Below are positions 11,475 to 21,931 of a stretch of 64,000 nucleotides of DNA, piece by piece. The notes under the pieces were generated by a model. The model searched no databases, was not told the DNA's origin, and saw only the letters and a list, made by a program, of their open reading frames with translations. This DNA comes from Euphorbia lathyris. Taxonomy: Eukaryota; Streptophyta; Magnoliopsida; Malpighiales; Euphorbiaceae. Location of the stretch: positions 12,366,001 through 12,430,000 of the forward strand of contig NC_088917.1 in NCBI RefSeq assembly GCF_963576675.1, read 5' to 3'. Position numbers and translations under genes: made by a program. Each line of letters opens with the position of its first letter. Position 1 is the first letter of the stretch.

Positions 11475-12800
11475 GGGATAAATTTCATCAATGATGTATT
11501 GTCTCATTTCACACTTTGGTGTACAACCTTTAATTTGTCTCATTAATATATACGAACTTATAGGTGACCTCCCACTATGGTGTACAACAGGTAAAAATGA
11601 CATGTCAACGCACCACCTCAGCTTTGACCGGTCAAAAAGTAAAAAAAAACACCACTTAATATAAAATTACTTGTATGCCCCTACCTCTCCATCTATTCAT
11701 CTTCTTCCCTTCATTTATTTCTTTCTCTTCAAATTTCTTTCTCTTCAAATTTCTTTCTCTATAACTCCTCTTTCTCTCTCTTTAATCAAACTCTTATCAA
11801 TTCTATTTCGCAAATATATAACAAGAATAATCATTCATTATAGAAATAATTTTATAATGATTGAAAATATACAATTCAAATTGAAAACTCTGTAGCATCT
11901 TAACATATATCATATATCAAGTACTTAACATGCAAATTGAAAGATTTACAGTTTAGATTTCACTATCAGGTAAACCATATGGTTGTCACAGGAAGTTAAA
12001 TGACAATAATAACAATAATAAGCAGCAACTATTCCTGAGAAAGGCGATGACTTGGAAGGACAAGTTCATGCAAAATAAAACAAGTAATAATCATGGAGCT
12101 AGTACAGACTTCATTTTCCATGTTTATGGAAAGCTTGAACAACTCATAACAAACCACAACATATCAAAAACTGAAGCTGCTCTTAATAATTAGTAACTTG
12201 AAGGTAACTGATGAAGTCGATGAGGAACAACTATGTATCATCTTTTTCATTGCAACAAGTCTTAAAATCTTGTAGTTGCATCAAAAACACAATTGAGTTA
12301 GAAAATCCTTTGAACTTGCCTTTTTCAAAAAAATAAATAAATACAGTGTCAACAACTTCGCGAAAAATCGGCAAACATTAGATTCCATGGAATATCCGGC
12401 CAGTTGAGATTTGCAAATGATTATAAAATTATTTCTATATTGAATGATTATTCTTGTTATATATTTGCGAAATAGAATTGATAAGAGTTTGATTAAAGAG
12501 AGAGAAAGAGGTTAGAGAGAGAATTTGAAGAGAGAGAAAGAAATGGAGGGAAGAAGATGAATAGATAGAGAGGCAGGGGCATAGAAGTAATTTTATATTA
12601 AGTAGTTGAACTTTTTTTATTTTTTGACCGGTCAAACTTGAGGTGGTGTGTTGACTAAGCGTTGACCGGTCATTTTTACATATTGTACACCATAGTGGGA
12701 GGTCACCTATAAGTTCGTACATATTAGTGAGACAAATTGAAGGTTGTACACCAAAGTGTGAAATTGGACAAAAGTTGTACACCATTGATGAAATTTACCC
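11475..12800. mobile_element. MULE-type element with ~380 bp TIRs
   Basis: The left arm 11475-11860 (gggataaatttcatcaatg...) and right arm about 12415-12800 are inverted copies of each other; both include cctcccactatggtgtacaa and a TTGACCGGTCAA-type palindrome. The flanks aaaaattga (11466-11474) and aagaattga (12801-12809) form a 9 bp target duplication with one mismatch, the size made by Mutator-like transposases. There is no transposase, so it is non-autonomous. Confidence 0.8.
11995..12193 (+). other. Possible captured coding fragment in the MULE
   Basis: Between the arms a frame stays open for about 65 codons (11995-12193, stop TAG) and reads less like low-complexity DNA than its surroundings; part is KAMTWKDKFMQ, then FIFHVYGKLEQLITNHN. 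I do not recognise the protein. It could be host exon sequence picked up by the element (Pack-MULE) or chance. Confidence 0.25.
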
Positions 12801-12809
12801 AAGAATTGA

Positions 12810-13189
12810 GTGGGCCATATTTTTTATTGCTTTTTAAATTCATTTCAACAATGTATGATTTTTATTTTTCTTATTTTATATTTCGGTATTCAAGAAGAAG
12901 AAAGTTAGACAATTTACATTCCTTACACATCTTCTCGTTTGCTATTCAAACACCTAAACCTACCCATCTGCAATTATTCTATAATATCCAAAGATTTAAC
13001 CGTCTGATCAAACTTATTTTTTTACAGTGGGTTCTAGATATGCTAATGTATATTTTGGTTAGTGTGATTTTGATTTGGAGTACTCAAGAATATGTTAGAG
13101 TTAAAAAGATTCTAAGTAAGAAATTGAATCATTAGTGTGTTGTTCTTTTTTTAGTTATAAAGGTAAATAACTATCAACTACTTTTTTGA

Positions 13190-13245
<56 letters not shown>

Positions 13246-13333
13246 CTCAATATTTTTGAGAAATTGAATTTGTTTGAGTTTTACTAAGTATTTAATTAAT
13301 TGGAATTTTATTATTTAGTTTTAGTACGAGTAT
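12810..13333. other. Non-coding, with a (TA)n microsatellite
   Basis: AT-rich DNA. A (TA)n tract of about 48 bp lies at 13195-13243. The open frame at 12737-13135 starts in the MULE arm and has no recognisable domain. Nothing else seen. Confidence 0.6.
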
Positions 13334-13348
13334 AAACTATGTTAAAGT

Positions 13349-13453
13349 TCTCATTTTCTTTTAGAGGATAGGATTGGGGTTAGCTTTCCTAGGCTAATCC
13401 CGGTGTAGTTGCTTGTTTTGCTTTGCTTTCCTTTCATTTTCTACCAAAAAAAA
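13349..13453 (+). mobile_element. 105 bp LINE 3' end with target duplication
   Basis: This stretch matches the last ~95 bp of the 9026-10890 LINE (aggataggattggggttagc, then ttttctacc and poly(A)), including the end of its ORF and short 3' UTR. The 15 bp sequence aaactatgttaaagt flanks it at 13334-13348 and 13454-13468. It is a separate, almost fully 5'-truncated insertion of the same family. Confidence 0.9.
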
Positions 13454-13468
13454 AAACTATGTTAAAGT

Positions 13469-14646
13469 GTGTATATATATATATATATTCTCAATGGGTA
13501 TTACCCATCCATGGGTACTATAGAAAAATGTGTACATTTATTATGGGTGACTTGAAATTATCAAATTAATAAATTAGTATTAGATTAATAAAAATTTAAG
13601 TTTGTAATGTTTTTCTTTTCATAATTCCACAAATATTTATTGTTGTGGTGCACTAAAATACATGTTGGAAATTTATTAAATTTTTTTTTACCGTAAAACC
13701 ATTTGGATTTAAAGGTAGAATGGTTTTTTGTTTCTTAAAAATACTATTTTGACCTTAAGTAACTTTACATGAATTTCTTTATTTTTTTTAACCAAAATGG
13801 TTAAATACAATTTTAATTATAATATTTTTTTTTTCAAAGAATGACTAGATAAAATCTAAGGTTGTTCTTTTTATTTATTATTCTAAATTTTTATTTTTTG
13901 AGATAAGGGAAAATTTAATTATAACATTTCAAGCAAAATGTGTATTTAGAGGTGTTTGTTTCAGCCTTTTGAAATGGTGCAAATTTAACCCTAACATTTT
14001 TAAAGAAGATAAACTTTATCCATGTACTATCAAAATTTTGAAAAGACTGGTTGAACTGTTATTTAACTGTCACATCAGACCTTTCAAACAAGGTTTTTAA
14101 TAAATTGAAGCAGTTTCGTACATTTTGGGCTAGTGTTTTGTAACTATAATAACACATAAATGTTTTAGACATGTTAACAAAAAAAATTGTGATGAACTTA
14201 TATGAAGCATATTTCATTTTTAGGATTTTAACATAATTTTTTTAATTTTGTTAGTAATACACTGAATATCTTAGGCGTAATTGATATTTGGAAGATTTGA
14301 AGTGATAGTTGAATACCAGTCAAACAGTTTTTTCTACTTTTCGATAATGTAAGAGCTAAAATTGTTTTTGATTGAAAATGTTAGGGTTAAATTTGCACAA
14401 TTACAACGTTAAGAATAAATCCGCACTTTCCTCAAAATATTAGAATTAAATTTGGTTTTTATCCCTAATTTTTTTTGTGAAATTTATTTAATTTTGCTCA
14501 TACTTTTGTTGAATTTATAATTTAATATCTAATTAGAGTATACATGATTATAATTTAAAATTTAAAGATTATCATATAAAATTAAAATTAAAATTAAAAA
14601 TTAAAACGTTGGAAATTTAAAATGCATCTATTAGTTTACATGGTTT
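13469..14646. other. AT-rich intergenic DNA
   Basis: No gene. 13490-13530 contains a small palindrome around tgggtattaccca. 13970-14465 has opposed motifs (gcaaatttaaccctaacatt / aatgttagggttaaatttgc) that could be the ends of an old MITE of about 0.4 kb; the boundaries are unclear. Confidence 0.4.
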
Positions 14647-14656
14647 AAGAGATTAT

Positions 14657-14844
14657 ACAGTAAAGAGCGCGTATAAGTGTCTGTCGAGGTTGGCCTCTGA
14701 TGCATTGAACTGGTGTTGGAACCGATTATGGCAGTTGAAAGCTCCTCCAAAGGTCCGTAATCTGCTATGGAGGGCCTCGAAAGGTATTCTTTCTACTTCT
14801 GTTACACTTCTTGGGAGGAAAGTTAATATTAATCCTATGTGTAT
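14657..14844 (+). pseudogene. LINE ORF2 fragment, part 1 of 3 (zf-RVT)
   Basis: Translation reads TVKSAYKCLSRL, then WNRLWQLKAPPKVRNLLWRA and INPMC: the zinc-binding RT region of a plant L1 ORF2, a family different from 9026-10890. The piece is cut at 14844 by the 14845-19640 LTR element and resumes at 19646. The 10 bp aagagattat at 14647-14656 recurs after the poly(A) at 33950-33959 and probably is the LINE's own target duplication, so the original LINE insert was only about 1.05 kb. Confidence 0.85.
14840..14844. repeat. 5 bp target duplication, left copy (tgtat)
   Basis: tgtat at 14840-14844 and 19641-19645 flanks the first Athila-like element. Removing one copy and the element rejoins the LINE frame (…NPMC-MLCNSEVES…), which confirms both boundaries. 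Confidence 0.9.
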
Positions 14845-16655
14845 TGATAGAGGCGTTTCGTCCCTATCTTTTAGCGTGATTTACGGTTTAGTTTTAGATG
14901 AAATAAATAAGTTTAATTGTAAAAATAGAGTGTTTTAAATAAAATAACGAAATAAAAATAAATTCCGTACTTACGGTTAATTTTTCCTATTTTTGATTTA
15001 ATTAGAAATAAAAACATCAAGCTAACTCGGCTCTCGAGAATTGTGTTTCAGGTACGAGCAAGGAGTGAAATTCCACCAACATACTTGGGGCATACCTCCC
15101 TTTACACGGGGCGTAGAACATTTGGTCAGAAATAATTGTTCAATCCATAGGCACCACGTGGGATCTAGTCACCAATACGCGGGGCGTATCAACCACCACG
15201 CGAGGCGTGGAAACATGTGTCAGAAATGATAAGCCTAATCCTGAAAGTCAGACTTTATGGTCTCCCTGAGTCAACTACCCTACGCGGGACATACCACCTT
15301 ACACGCGAGGCGTGTAAGGAAGTTCTTCAATGCAAAAAGCTCAGAGACTCATTCACGCGGGGCGTGCCTCGACTACGCAAGGCGTAAAAGGGCCAGATCA
15401 AGCAATAAAATCTCAGAAACTCAAACACGCGAGGCGCATCCCAGTCCACGCGAGGCATGATTGAGACAACAAGATCTGGATTTGGTCCACATGCAAGAGA
15501 TTTCTGACGGAATGGGCAATTACGCGGGGCGTACTCCACCATATGCGAGGCGTATCATGGGAAATCTGCACAAAATCATGTTCCTCCATGCTTGTATCTT
15601 ATGAAATTACAACTTTGCCCTAGCCTGATGTGAATAAATAAGGGCTGAATCTACTCTTTTTGAGACACCTTTGATATACCATTGTTATTATAGTTTAAGT
15701 TCTTGTTATTTTGTTGGAGATTGTAGTTTACATAACAATTCTCTTCCACCTTGAGAGCTTGTTCGTTGATCCCGGCATTCCATCAAAGTTCCGTTCCATC
15801 TCCGTTCACCAAGCTCGAAAGCTCCACCTCCAAGTCCTAAGAGACGGCCTTGAGTCCGGTTAGCTAGTTCTGAGGGTGGATTCTTCCCTTTTTACTTGCT
15901 AACTAGCTTGCACTCTTCCTATGTACTAGGCTTGGTTGTAATTCACATTTACATTCTCCATATTTATAATTTATGATTCATAATCTCTTTCTCTATATTT
16001 GTGTTGATGTTTGCTACTTGTTTTGATACTCGTAATTGATTATTGTGTAGGAGAACGTGATTTCCGACGCCATTCGGGCTATCTTTAGGGATTCATAGGT
16101 GTTGCCTTACCGGAAGTGACGCTCCGGAAACCGTAGGAATTGACAAACTAGGGAACTTACGGGCCCTAATTTCTGGTCCCAAGCATTAGACATGCCTTGA
16201 CTAGGAACCACGTAGTCTAAGTACTTCACAGATCGGTCACACTACATGTAGTCGTCATTGCAAGAGTAAAACCTTAACCGTTTATATATTGAGAGTTGTT
16301 ATTTGTCATATTTATAACTTATCGCCATCCATATCATTTCGCGGAGTTTTGTTATATAAAGTTGTCTCACTCGTAGTTAGGAATAGTTTGTAGTTGTTCC
16401 CCGAATCAACTCAAAGTATTCACCGCTTAGATAACGTATAAAACTGAGTCGTCTAATACTTGTAGTTATAAATCCCGTGGATTCGATACCCGGTCTTAAC
16501 CAGATTATTACTTGATACGACGGGGTACACTTGCCCCTAAGTAGTGGCGTCTAGTAGAGTTAGAGCATTTAGAAAGATCACATCCATAGTCGTAATGCAC
16601 TTATCGTAATATACATTTCGTCGTAGAAAAGCTCTACTAGCCGTAACTCGCATCA
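14845..16655 (+). repeat. 5' LTR of element A
   Basis: 1811 bp, beginning tgatagaggcg and ending actcgcatca. It contains a cluster of paired hairpins (15083-15555), a TATA-like gaataaataagggc (about 15632-15645), and a segment 16059-16655 that repeats nearly exactly in the truncated 3' LTR. Short frames inside are not genes. Confidence 0.88.
15083..15555 (+). repeat. Six pairs of short hairpins in LTR A
   Basis: Twelve copies of a stem-(GGG/GAG/AAG)-stem motif around CGC…GCG, arranged in pairs about 10-20 bp apart. Examples are ATACGC-GGG-GCGTAT (15175-15189) with CCACGC-GAG-GCGTGG (15196-15210), TTACACGC-GAG-GCGTGTAA (15299-15317), TACGC-AAG-GCGTA (15374-15386), and TACGC-GGG-GCGTA (15521-15533) with ATATGC-GAG-GCGTAT (15541-15555). 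Outer stem bases differ between copies but mostly remain complementary. Confidence 0.85.
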
Positions 16656-16661
16656 AGTTTT

Positions 16662-16679
16662 TGGCGCCGTTGCCGGGGA
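16662..16679 (+). other. Primer-binding site of element A
   Basis: tggcgccgttgccgggga, 6 bp after the LTR end. This is the usual Athila-type PBS, generally assigned to the 3' end of tRNA-Asp. The same sequence occurs at 21759 in element B. Confidence 0.8.
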
Positions 16680-16824
16680 TTTATAATTTCTTGCAATATT
16701 AGACAAAAACGTTTTACTGTTAGTCTAGGCATTATTTTTGTATAAATTGTTTATATATACTTTCCATATATACTTGGTACTAACCATTTTTTTCTTGTTT
16801 CTAATCATTTCATTTATTTATTTT

Positions 16825-19008
16825 ATGCACACCCGATCTCGTAGTGATACTCTCGTTCCTATTGATCTTGAAATTGAACGTACTCTTTGTAGGATTCGGA
16901 GAGAGAAAATGGCAAACCTCAACAATGAAGCTAACCAGCCCGAGGTCAACCAAAGGCCGCCGGTGCAACCCGTGAATAACAACCGCAATGGTGGAGGCAA
17001 TGACATGCGCTCAATGATGGAGATCCTTGCTCCGCACCGACCTCAAAACCGCAATGGAATCATTGCCCCCACCATCTCGGCCAACACATATGAAATCAAG
17101 ACTAGCATGATCCAACTCATCCAACAACTTGGCCAGTTCGGAGGAGAACCACATAAGAACCCTAACGAACATTTAGATAAATTTCTTATATGTGCCGAAA
17201 CTTCTCGGCAAAACGGTGTACCGGTTGAGGCCGTCCGAATGAAATTGTTTCCTTTTTCCTTGACAGGGCAAGCGTTGGAGTGGTTGCACTCGTTCGAGGC
17301 GTGTTCGATTACGTCATGGGTGGAACTTGAGAAGGAGTTCCTTTCGTACTACTTCCCGCCCTCCAAAACGGTTAAGTTGAGAAATGATATCACGTCCTTT
17401 AGGCAACTTGAATACGAGGCCCTCCATTCAGCTTGGGCCAGGTTCCGGAAGTTGCTCCGAAATTACCCCCACCATGACATTCCTAAACATGATTTGGTAA
17501 GTACCTTCTACCATGGTTTAACTCCCACTAATTGTGCAACTGTTGATTCTGCCGCAGGTGGGGATTTGTTTCGAAAATCGGCAAGCGAGGCCTACGAGCT
17601 CATCCATGAATTAGCTAGGAAAAGTGTCCAATGGCAAGAAGATCGGCTTGCCGGGCCCTCGCGACATCAAACTTTTGCCGTAGAAGATGAGGCTCCTAAG
17701 ATCTCCATGAGCAAGATGAGTAAAAAGCTAGACGCCTTAATGGCACAATTGAGCCTCCAGAATACAACACAAGCCCTATTGTGCTCACATTGCAGTGGTG
17801 ACCACCATGGTAAGGATTGTCAAGCCGGAAGCCCTTTCGCCGGTGATGCTGAGAGCGTAAGTTATGTAGGGGGAAAACCGAGGTATAATTCTAATTACAA
17901 CTCCTTTCATAACTCGAATGCTTATCACCACCGTGATAATAATAACAGCGGATGGAGGCCTCAACACCAACACCCGAGTTTGTCTTATGGCAACAATCAA
18001 AAGGTGTTGAAGCCCCCATCCGGATTTCATAATGAGTTCAGGGAGCAAGGTTTGGGCCAATTCCCCAATGACCAAGGAGGACAAGGTTTTAAACCTCCTA
18101 GCAACGCGCAAGACTCTATGGTAATTAATCTCCTACGAGAAATATCTTCCCGTCTTACTGACAATGAAGCTTTTTACAGGGATTTGGGACATCAAGTGGC
18201 CCAATTAAGTCGCCAACGACAAGAGGAACAATATGCATTTTTCCCGATTAACACCGAACAAAACCCGAGACCAAAGAACCGGGAGACCTCACAAGCAATA
18301 ACTCTCCGTAGCGGTAAGGGTTTGGAACCACCGGTTCCAAAGGCGACTACAACCGCTCCAAAGGTAAGTGACGAACCGAAAGTGGTAAGCAACCCTGGTT
18401 CGGATCCAAAACCCACGACTTCCTCGGATAAGAATAAGAATGTGTGTGATCCAATTGGGGCTTACGTACCGAAGCTCCCTTTTCCACAACGACTTAAAAA
18501 GGAAAAATTGGACCATCAATATGGCAAGTTTTTGGAAATCTTTAAGAAACTTCACATTAACATTCCGCTTGCGGAGGCATTAGAACAAATGCCCACCTAT
18601 GCGAAGTTTCTTAAGGAAATCCTCGCCAAAAAGAGGAAGTTAGAATATAACGAAACGGTAGCGCTTACGGAGGAATGCTCCGCGATTATAACGAATAAAC
18701 TCCCACCTAAACTTAAGGATTTAGGAAGTTTTTCTATCCCATGCACGATTGGAAATGTTGAGTTTAGTAGAGCCTTATGTGATTTAGGTGCTAGTATCAA
18801 TTTAATGCCTTTGTCTGTGTTTAGGAAACTCGGCTTGGGAGAGCCAAAGCCTACCAATATAACACTTCAATTGGCCGATAGATCCATTGCCTGGCCAAAG
18901 GGAGTTGTGGAGGATGTCTTAGTGAAAGTGGACAAGTTCATTTTCCCCACCGATTTTGTGGTGCTCGACATAGCGGAAGACGATTCGGTACCAATCCTCC
19001 TAGGATGA
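16825..19008 (+). pseudogene. Gag-protease of Athila-like element A, truncated
   Basis: The first methionine of the conserved N-terminus (MHTRSRSDTLVPIDLEIERT) is at 16825; upstream in-frame codons are low-complexity leader. The Retrotrans_gag domain spans residues about 95-270 (KLFPFSLTGQALEWL), a zinc-knuckle-like CSHC…H…C starts near residue 320, a spacer with ITLRSGK follows, and an aspartic protease has [15 protein letters not shown] with catalytic D653. The frame ends at TGA 19006-19008 in LG-stop-PFLAMGRTLID, where element B has [13 protein letters not shown], so a CGA arginine codon has become TGA. RT and integrase are deleted after 19040. Confidence 0.88.
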
Positions 19009-19040
19009 CCATTTCTTGCAATGGGTAGGACTCTCATTGA

Positions 19041-19640
19041 TGATTTTCGACGCCATTCGGGCTATCTTTAGGGATTCATATAGGTGTTGCCTTACCGGAA
19101 GTGACGCTCTGGAAACCGTAGGAATTGACAAACCACGGAACTTACGGGCCCTAATTTCTGGTCCCAAGCATTAGACACGCCTTGACTAGGAACCACGTAG
19201 TTTAAGTACTTCACGGATTGGTCACACTACACGTAGTCGTCATTGCAAGAGTAAAACCTTAACCGTTTATATATTGAGAGTTGTTATTTGTCATATTTAT
19301 AACTTATCGCCATCCATATCATTTCGCGGAGTTTTGTTATATAAACTTGTCTCACTCGTAGTTAGGAATAGTTTGTAGTTGTTCCCCGAATCAACTCAAA
19401 GTATTCACCGCTTAGATAACGTATAAAACCGAGTCGTCTAATACTTGTAGTTATAAATCTCGTGGATTGTATACCCGGTCTTAACCGGATTATTACTTGA
19501 TACGACAGGGTACACTTGCCCCTAAGTAGTGGCGTCTAGTAGAGTTAGAGCATTTAAAAAGATCACATCCATAGTCGTAACGCACTTATCGTAATATACA
19601 TTTCGTCGTAGAAAAGCTCTACTAGCCGTAACTCGCATCA
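19041..19640 (+). repeat. Truncated 3' LTR of element A
   Basis: About 600 bp matching 16059-16655 (gacgccattcgggctatctt through actcgcatca) with few substitutions. It begins right after protease-coding sequence, so the deletion joined pol to the middle of the LTR. Confidence 0.88.
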
Positions 19641-19645
19641 TGTAT

Positions 19646-20225
19646 GCTTTGCAATAGTGAGGTTGAATCTATTTTGCATGCTCTCTGAACCTATCCTCAT
19701 GCTGTGGCTATTTGGAATCAATCCAATGATATCAATTTCACCAGTTTTCAGTTTGATAATTTTTTGAATTGGATGAACTTCGTGTTTAGAAGGTTAACGT
19801 TGGAAAAATGTGATGTTTGGGCTATGACTGTTTGGGGAATTTGGCTTGATCGGAATCGGTTTGTTTGGGAGGGGGCTCGGTTACCGCCTAATACCGTGTT
19901 TAGTCTTAGTTGCCTGGGGATCCAAGAATGGCAGGATGCGCACCGGAAAAACTACCAGCCTTCGAGTTATATTGGCGGTTCTATGAGGGATGAAGGTCGG
20001 GTCACGTCTCGCTGGATTAAACCAACCAATTTTGAGTTTAAACTCAATGTCGATGCGTCTGTTGTTGCGGGTTCTGGTCTGCTCGGTACGAGACAGAGAT
20101 GGAGTTTTTCAGCATGCTTTTTCTAAGCGTATACGAGGTAACTTTACTCCTAGAGATGGGGAAGCATTGGGAGTAAAGGAAGCACTTAGTTGGCTAAAGA
20201 GTCTTGGTTTGGACAAATGCGAAGT
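19646..20225 (+). pseudogene. LINE ORF2 fragment, part 2 of 3 (zf-RVT to RNase H)
   Basis: Resumes after element A with CMLCNSEVESILHAL, the C…C…H part of the zinc region, then a stop (tga, about 19686-19688), a linker with MTVWGIWLDRNRFVW, and the start of RNase H (FKLNVDAS). A frameshift near 20085-20100 moves to VRDRDGVFQHAF and GDGEALGVKEALSWLKSLG-like sequence. It is cut at 20225 by element B; the remainder is at 33665-33949. The stop and frameshift show it is dead. Confidence 0.83.
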
Positions 20226-20492
20226 TGTTAAGCCCAAAATATACCTAAAATATCATATATAAATACGTTAAATTTACATTGAAAACATGCTAATTATATT
20301 CATTTGGAATACTTTTACGTCTTTATTTACTTCTTTGATGCAAGGTACTTAATTATTTGGTTAAATCCAAATAGGAGCTAAAACGGAGCTAAAATGGAGG
20401 AAAAACCTAAAAAACGTACCAAGAATACATATCAGTCAGAAGAACGCTCAAGGAGGACGAGAAACAGTCGAGAGACGGGGAGACAAGTCTCT

Positions 20493-20527
20493 GTCGCGAC
20501 TGAGATTTTCATAATCTCAGTCGCGAC
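20493..20527. repeat. LTR hairpin 1 (35 bp inverted repeat)
   Basis: Perfect 15 bp arms, GTCGCGACTGAGATT and its reverse complement, around a 5 nt loop ttcat. The 3' LTR has the same hairpin at 32426-32460. Confidence 0.92.
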
Positions 20528-20581
20528 TTACGAAAGGCGTCACGAAAAAAAATGCAATTTCAACTCGCCCCTGCACCCCTT

Positions 20582-20616
20582 GTCGCGACTGAGATTTTCA
20601 GAATCTCAGTCGCGAC
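20582..20616. repeat. LTR hairpin 2 (35 bp inverted repeat)
   Basis: Same arms as hairpin 1 with loop ttcag. In the 3' LTR only the first ~12 bases remain (near 32516-32527): a 27 bp segment covering the rest was deleted. Confidence 0.92.
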
Positions 20617-20733
20617 AGCGAAGCATTCTGCACATATTTGACATGTTTTAATTCGAGAAACGCGTCTGTTCGTTTGGATAAAAATGACCCTTCACCAACG
20701 GACACAACCCATCATTTACAACCCTTTAACAAC

Positions 20734-20740
20734 TATAAAT
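20734..20740 (+). promoter_or_regulatory. TATA box of LTR B
   Basis: tataaat in aactataaataagtg, 118 bp after hairpin 2; the likely core promoter for element transcription. The same sequence is in the 3' LTR near 32639. Confidence 0.6.
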
Positions 20741-21758
20741 AAGTGATCCATTTCAGAAATTTAAGTTGTTGGTTAAGTTAGAAAAGTTAGAGAAGAGAGT
20801 TATTATGTTGAGTTTCTGATTCAGAAAAGAATCAGAAAGTTAGATTTCATTTCTGTAAACAAACTTGATGTACACAAGTTGTTATTAGATTAGTTATAAA
20901 CACAGTATTAGTTTAGTTTCAAAGGTAGATCAGAGACAAGTTTTCATTCTGGTAGTGGACTGACCAGTCTCTATTCCGAAGATTCAGCGAGAAGAATTAA
21001 CGGCTGAAGCGTATAGGGTCTGACAAACCTACGGAGTTTGAGGGAAAGATTGACAACCCGGATCTCAAAGTTTTCATCGCAATGCTCTCCATGTTTCTAC
21101 TTCTCTGTTAACTTGTGAAGATTCATATTTCATTAATGATATATTTATTTTATTCAATACATTCTTTTTGTTGTTATTTTGACATTGTTCTGACAAAATG
21201 ATTTTCAAAATGATAAATTGGTGTTTTTATTAAAACGTTCTATTCCATCTTATTCATATAAGAACTTTGTTGAACACTTGACAGATTTAGTTTTTATAGA
21301 TGACATGATCGCTGATCGCGACTTATCAGATATAAAATACTAATTTGATTAAGGTAGAAATCTGCTCCGAACCAGAGAGATTTCTACGGTTCAAAGCCAT
21401 TTAATTGAATAAATTCCTATATTATTACATGTCCATAGTCTTACCAAAGTTAAAGTTGTTTTCTTTGCTTTATGAAAGTAAGTTTTATACCTTCTATTTA
21501 TTCCAATTACGGAAGTATCTGTCTTGTAATCAAAATCTCAAGACGGAATTATTCTCCAAACTCAATATAATATTCTTATCTAATCCTAATTTACCCGAAC
21601 CAATTCAATCAATTAAACGAATTTCTTTTGTTAAACATAAACACGTGATTAAAACTGAATTAAATAAGTTTTAGTTAAAAAGTGTTCCCTGTGGGTTCGA
21701 TATCTTTTATTACTACAAGCGTATACCGTGCACTTGCCGAAATCGCTCAACAAGTTTT

Positions 21759-21776
21759 TGGCGCCGTTGCCGGGGA
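21759..21776 (+). other. Primer-binding site of element B
   Basis: tggcgccgttgccgggga, six bases after the LTR; identical to the site in element A. Athila-type PBS, generally attributed to tRNA-Asp. Confidence 0.8.
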
Positions 21777-21931
21777 ACGCCAAAATTTTAGATTTTTCGT
21801 GTTTTATTTCGAATCTAGGTTTATTCATACTTATTTTAATTTTTGTAATTTAATAATTTTCAATTACTAATTTATTTATTTTTCAAATTCTGTTTTGTAG
21901 GTAGTTTCGGTTCGTGCAAGATTTCAAGTTC

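Larger units (their letters stand above)
14845..19640 (+). mobile_element. Athila-like LTR retrotransposon A, internally deleted
   Basis: Complete 5' LTR (14845-16655), primer-binding site, gag-protease frame, then a direct jump at about 19040 into the last 600 bp of the 3' LTR. Reverse transcriptase, RNase H, integrase, everything downstream and the first ~1.2 kb of the 3' LTR are missing. The outer ends are TG…CA with 5 bp target duplications, so the deletion followed insertion, or an already deleted copy was integrated. It cannot move without help. Confidence 0.9.
20226..21752 (+). repeat. 5' LTR of element B
   Basis: Starts tgttaagcccaaaatatacc and ends aaatcgctcaaca. It includes two 35 bp hairpins (20493-20527, 20582-20616), a TATA box tataaat at 20734-20740, and a long transcribed portion. 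The small frames inside (for example 21405-21674) recur in the 3' LTR only because the LTRs are copies. Confidence 0.92.

Noticed and set aside
15083..15555. CRISPR-like array of short repeats.
   Set aside because: Repeats are 11-19 bp palindromes with uneven spacing inside an LTR of a plant element; there are no cas genes.
20394..20651. An 85-codon frame in the 5' LTR.
   Set aside because: It runs through the two hairpins, so its composition follows the inverted repeats and not a protein.
21405..21674. An 89-codon frame in the 5' LTR of element B, repeated in the 3' LTR (33311-33673).
   Set aside because: It occurs twice only because LTRs are duplicates; it has no known domain and lies in untranslated LTR sequence.
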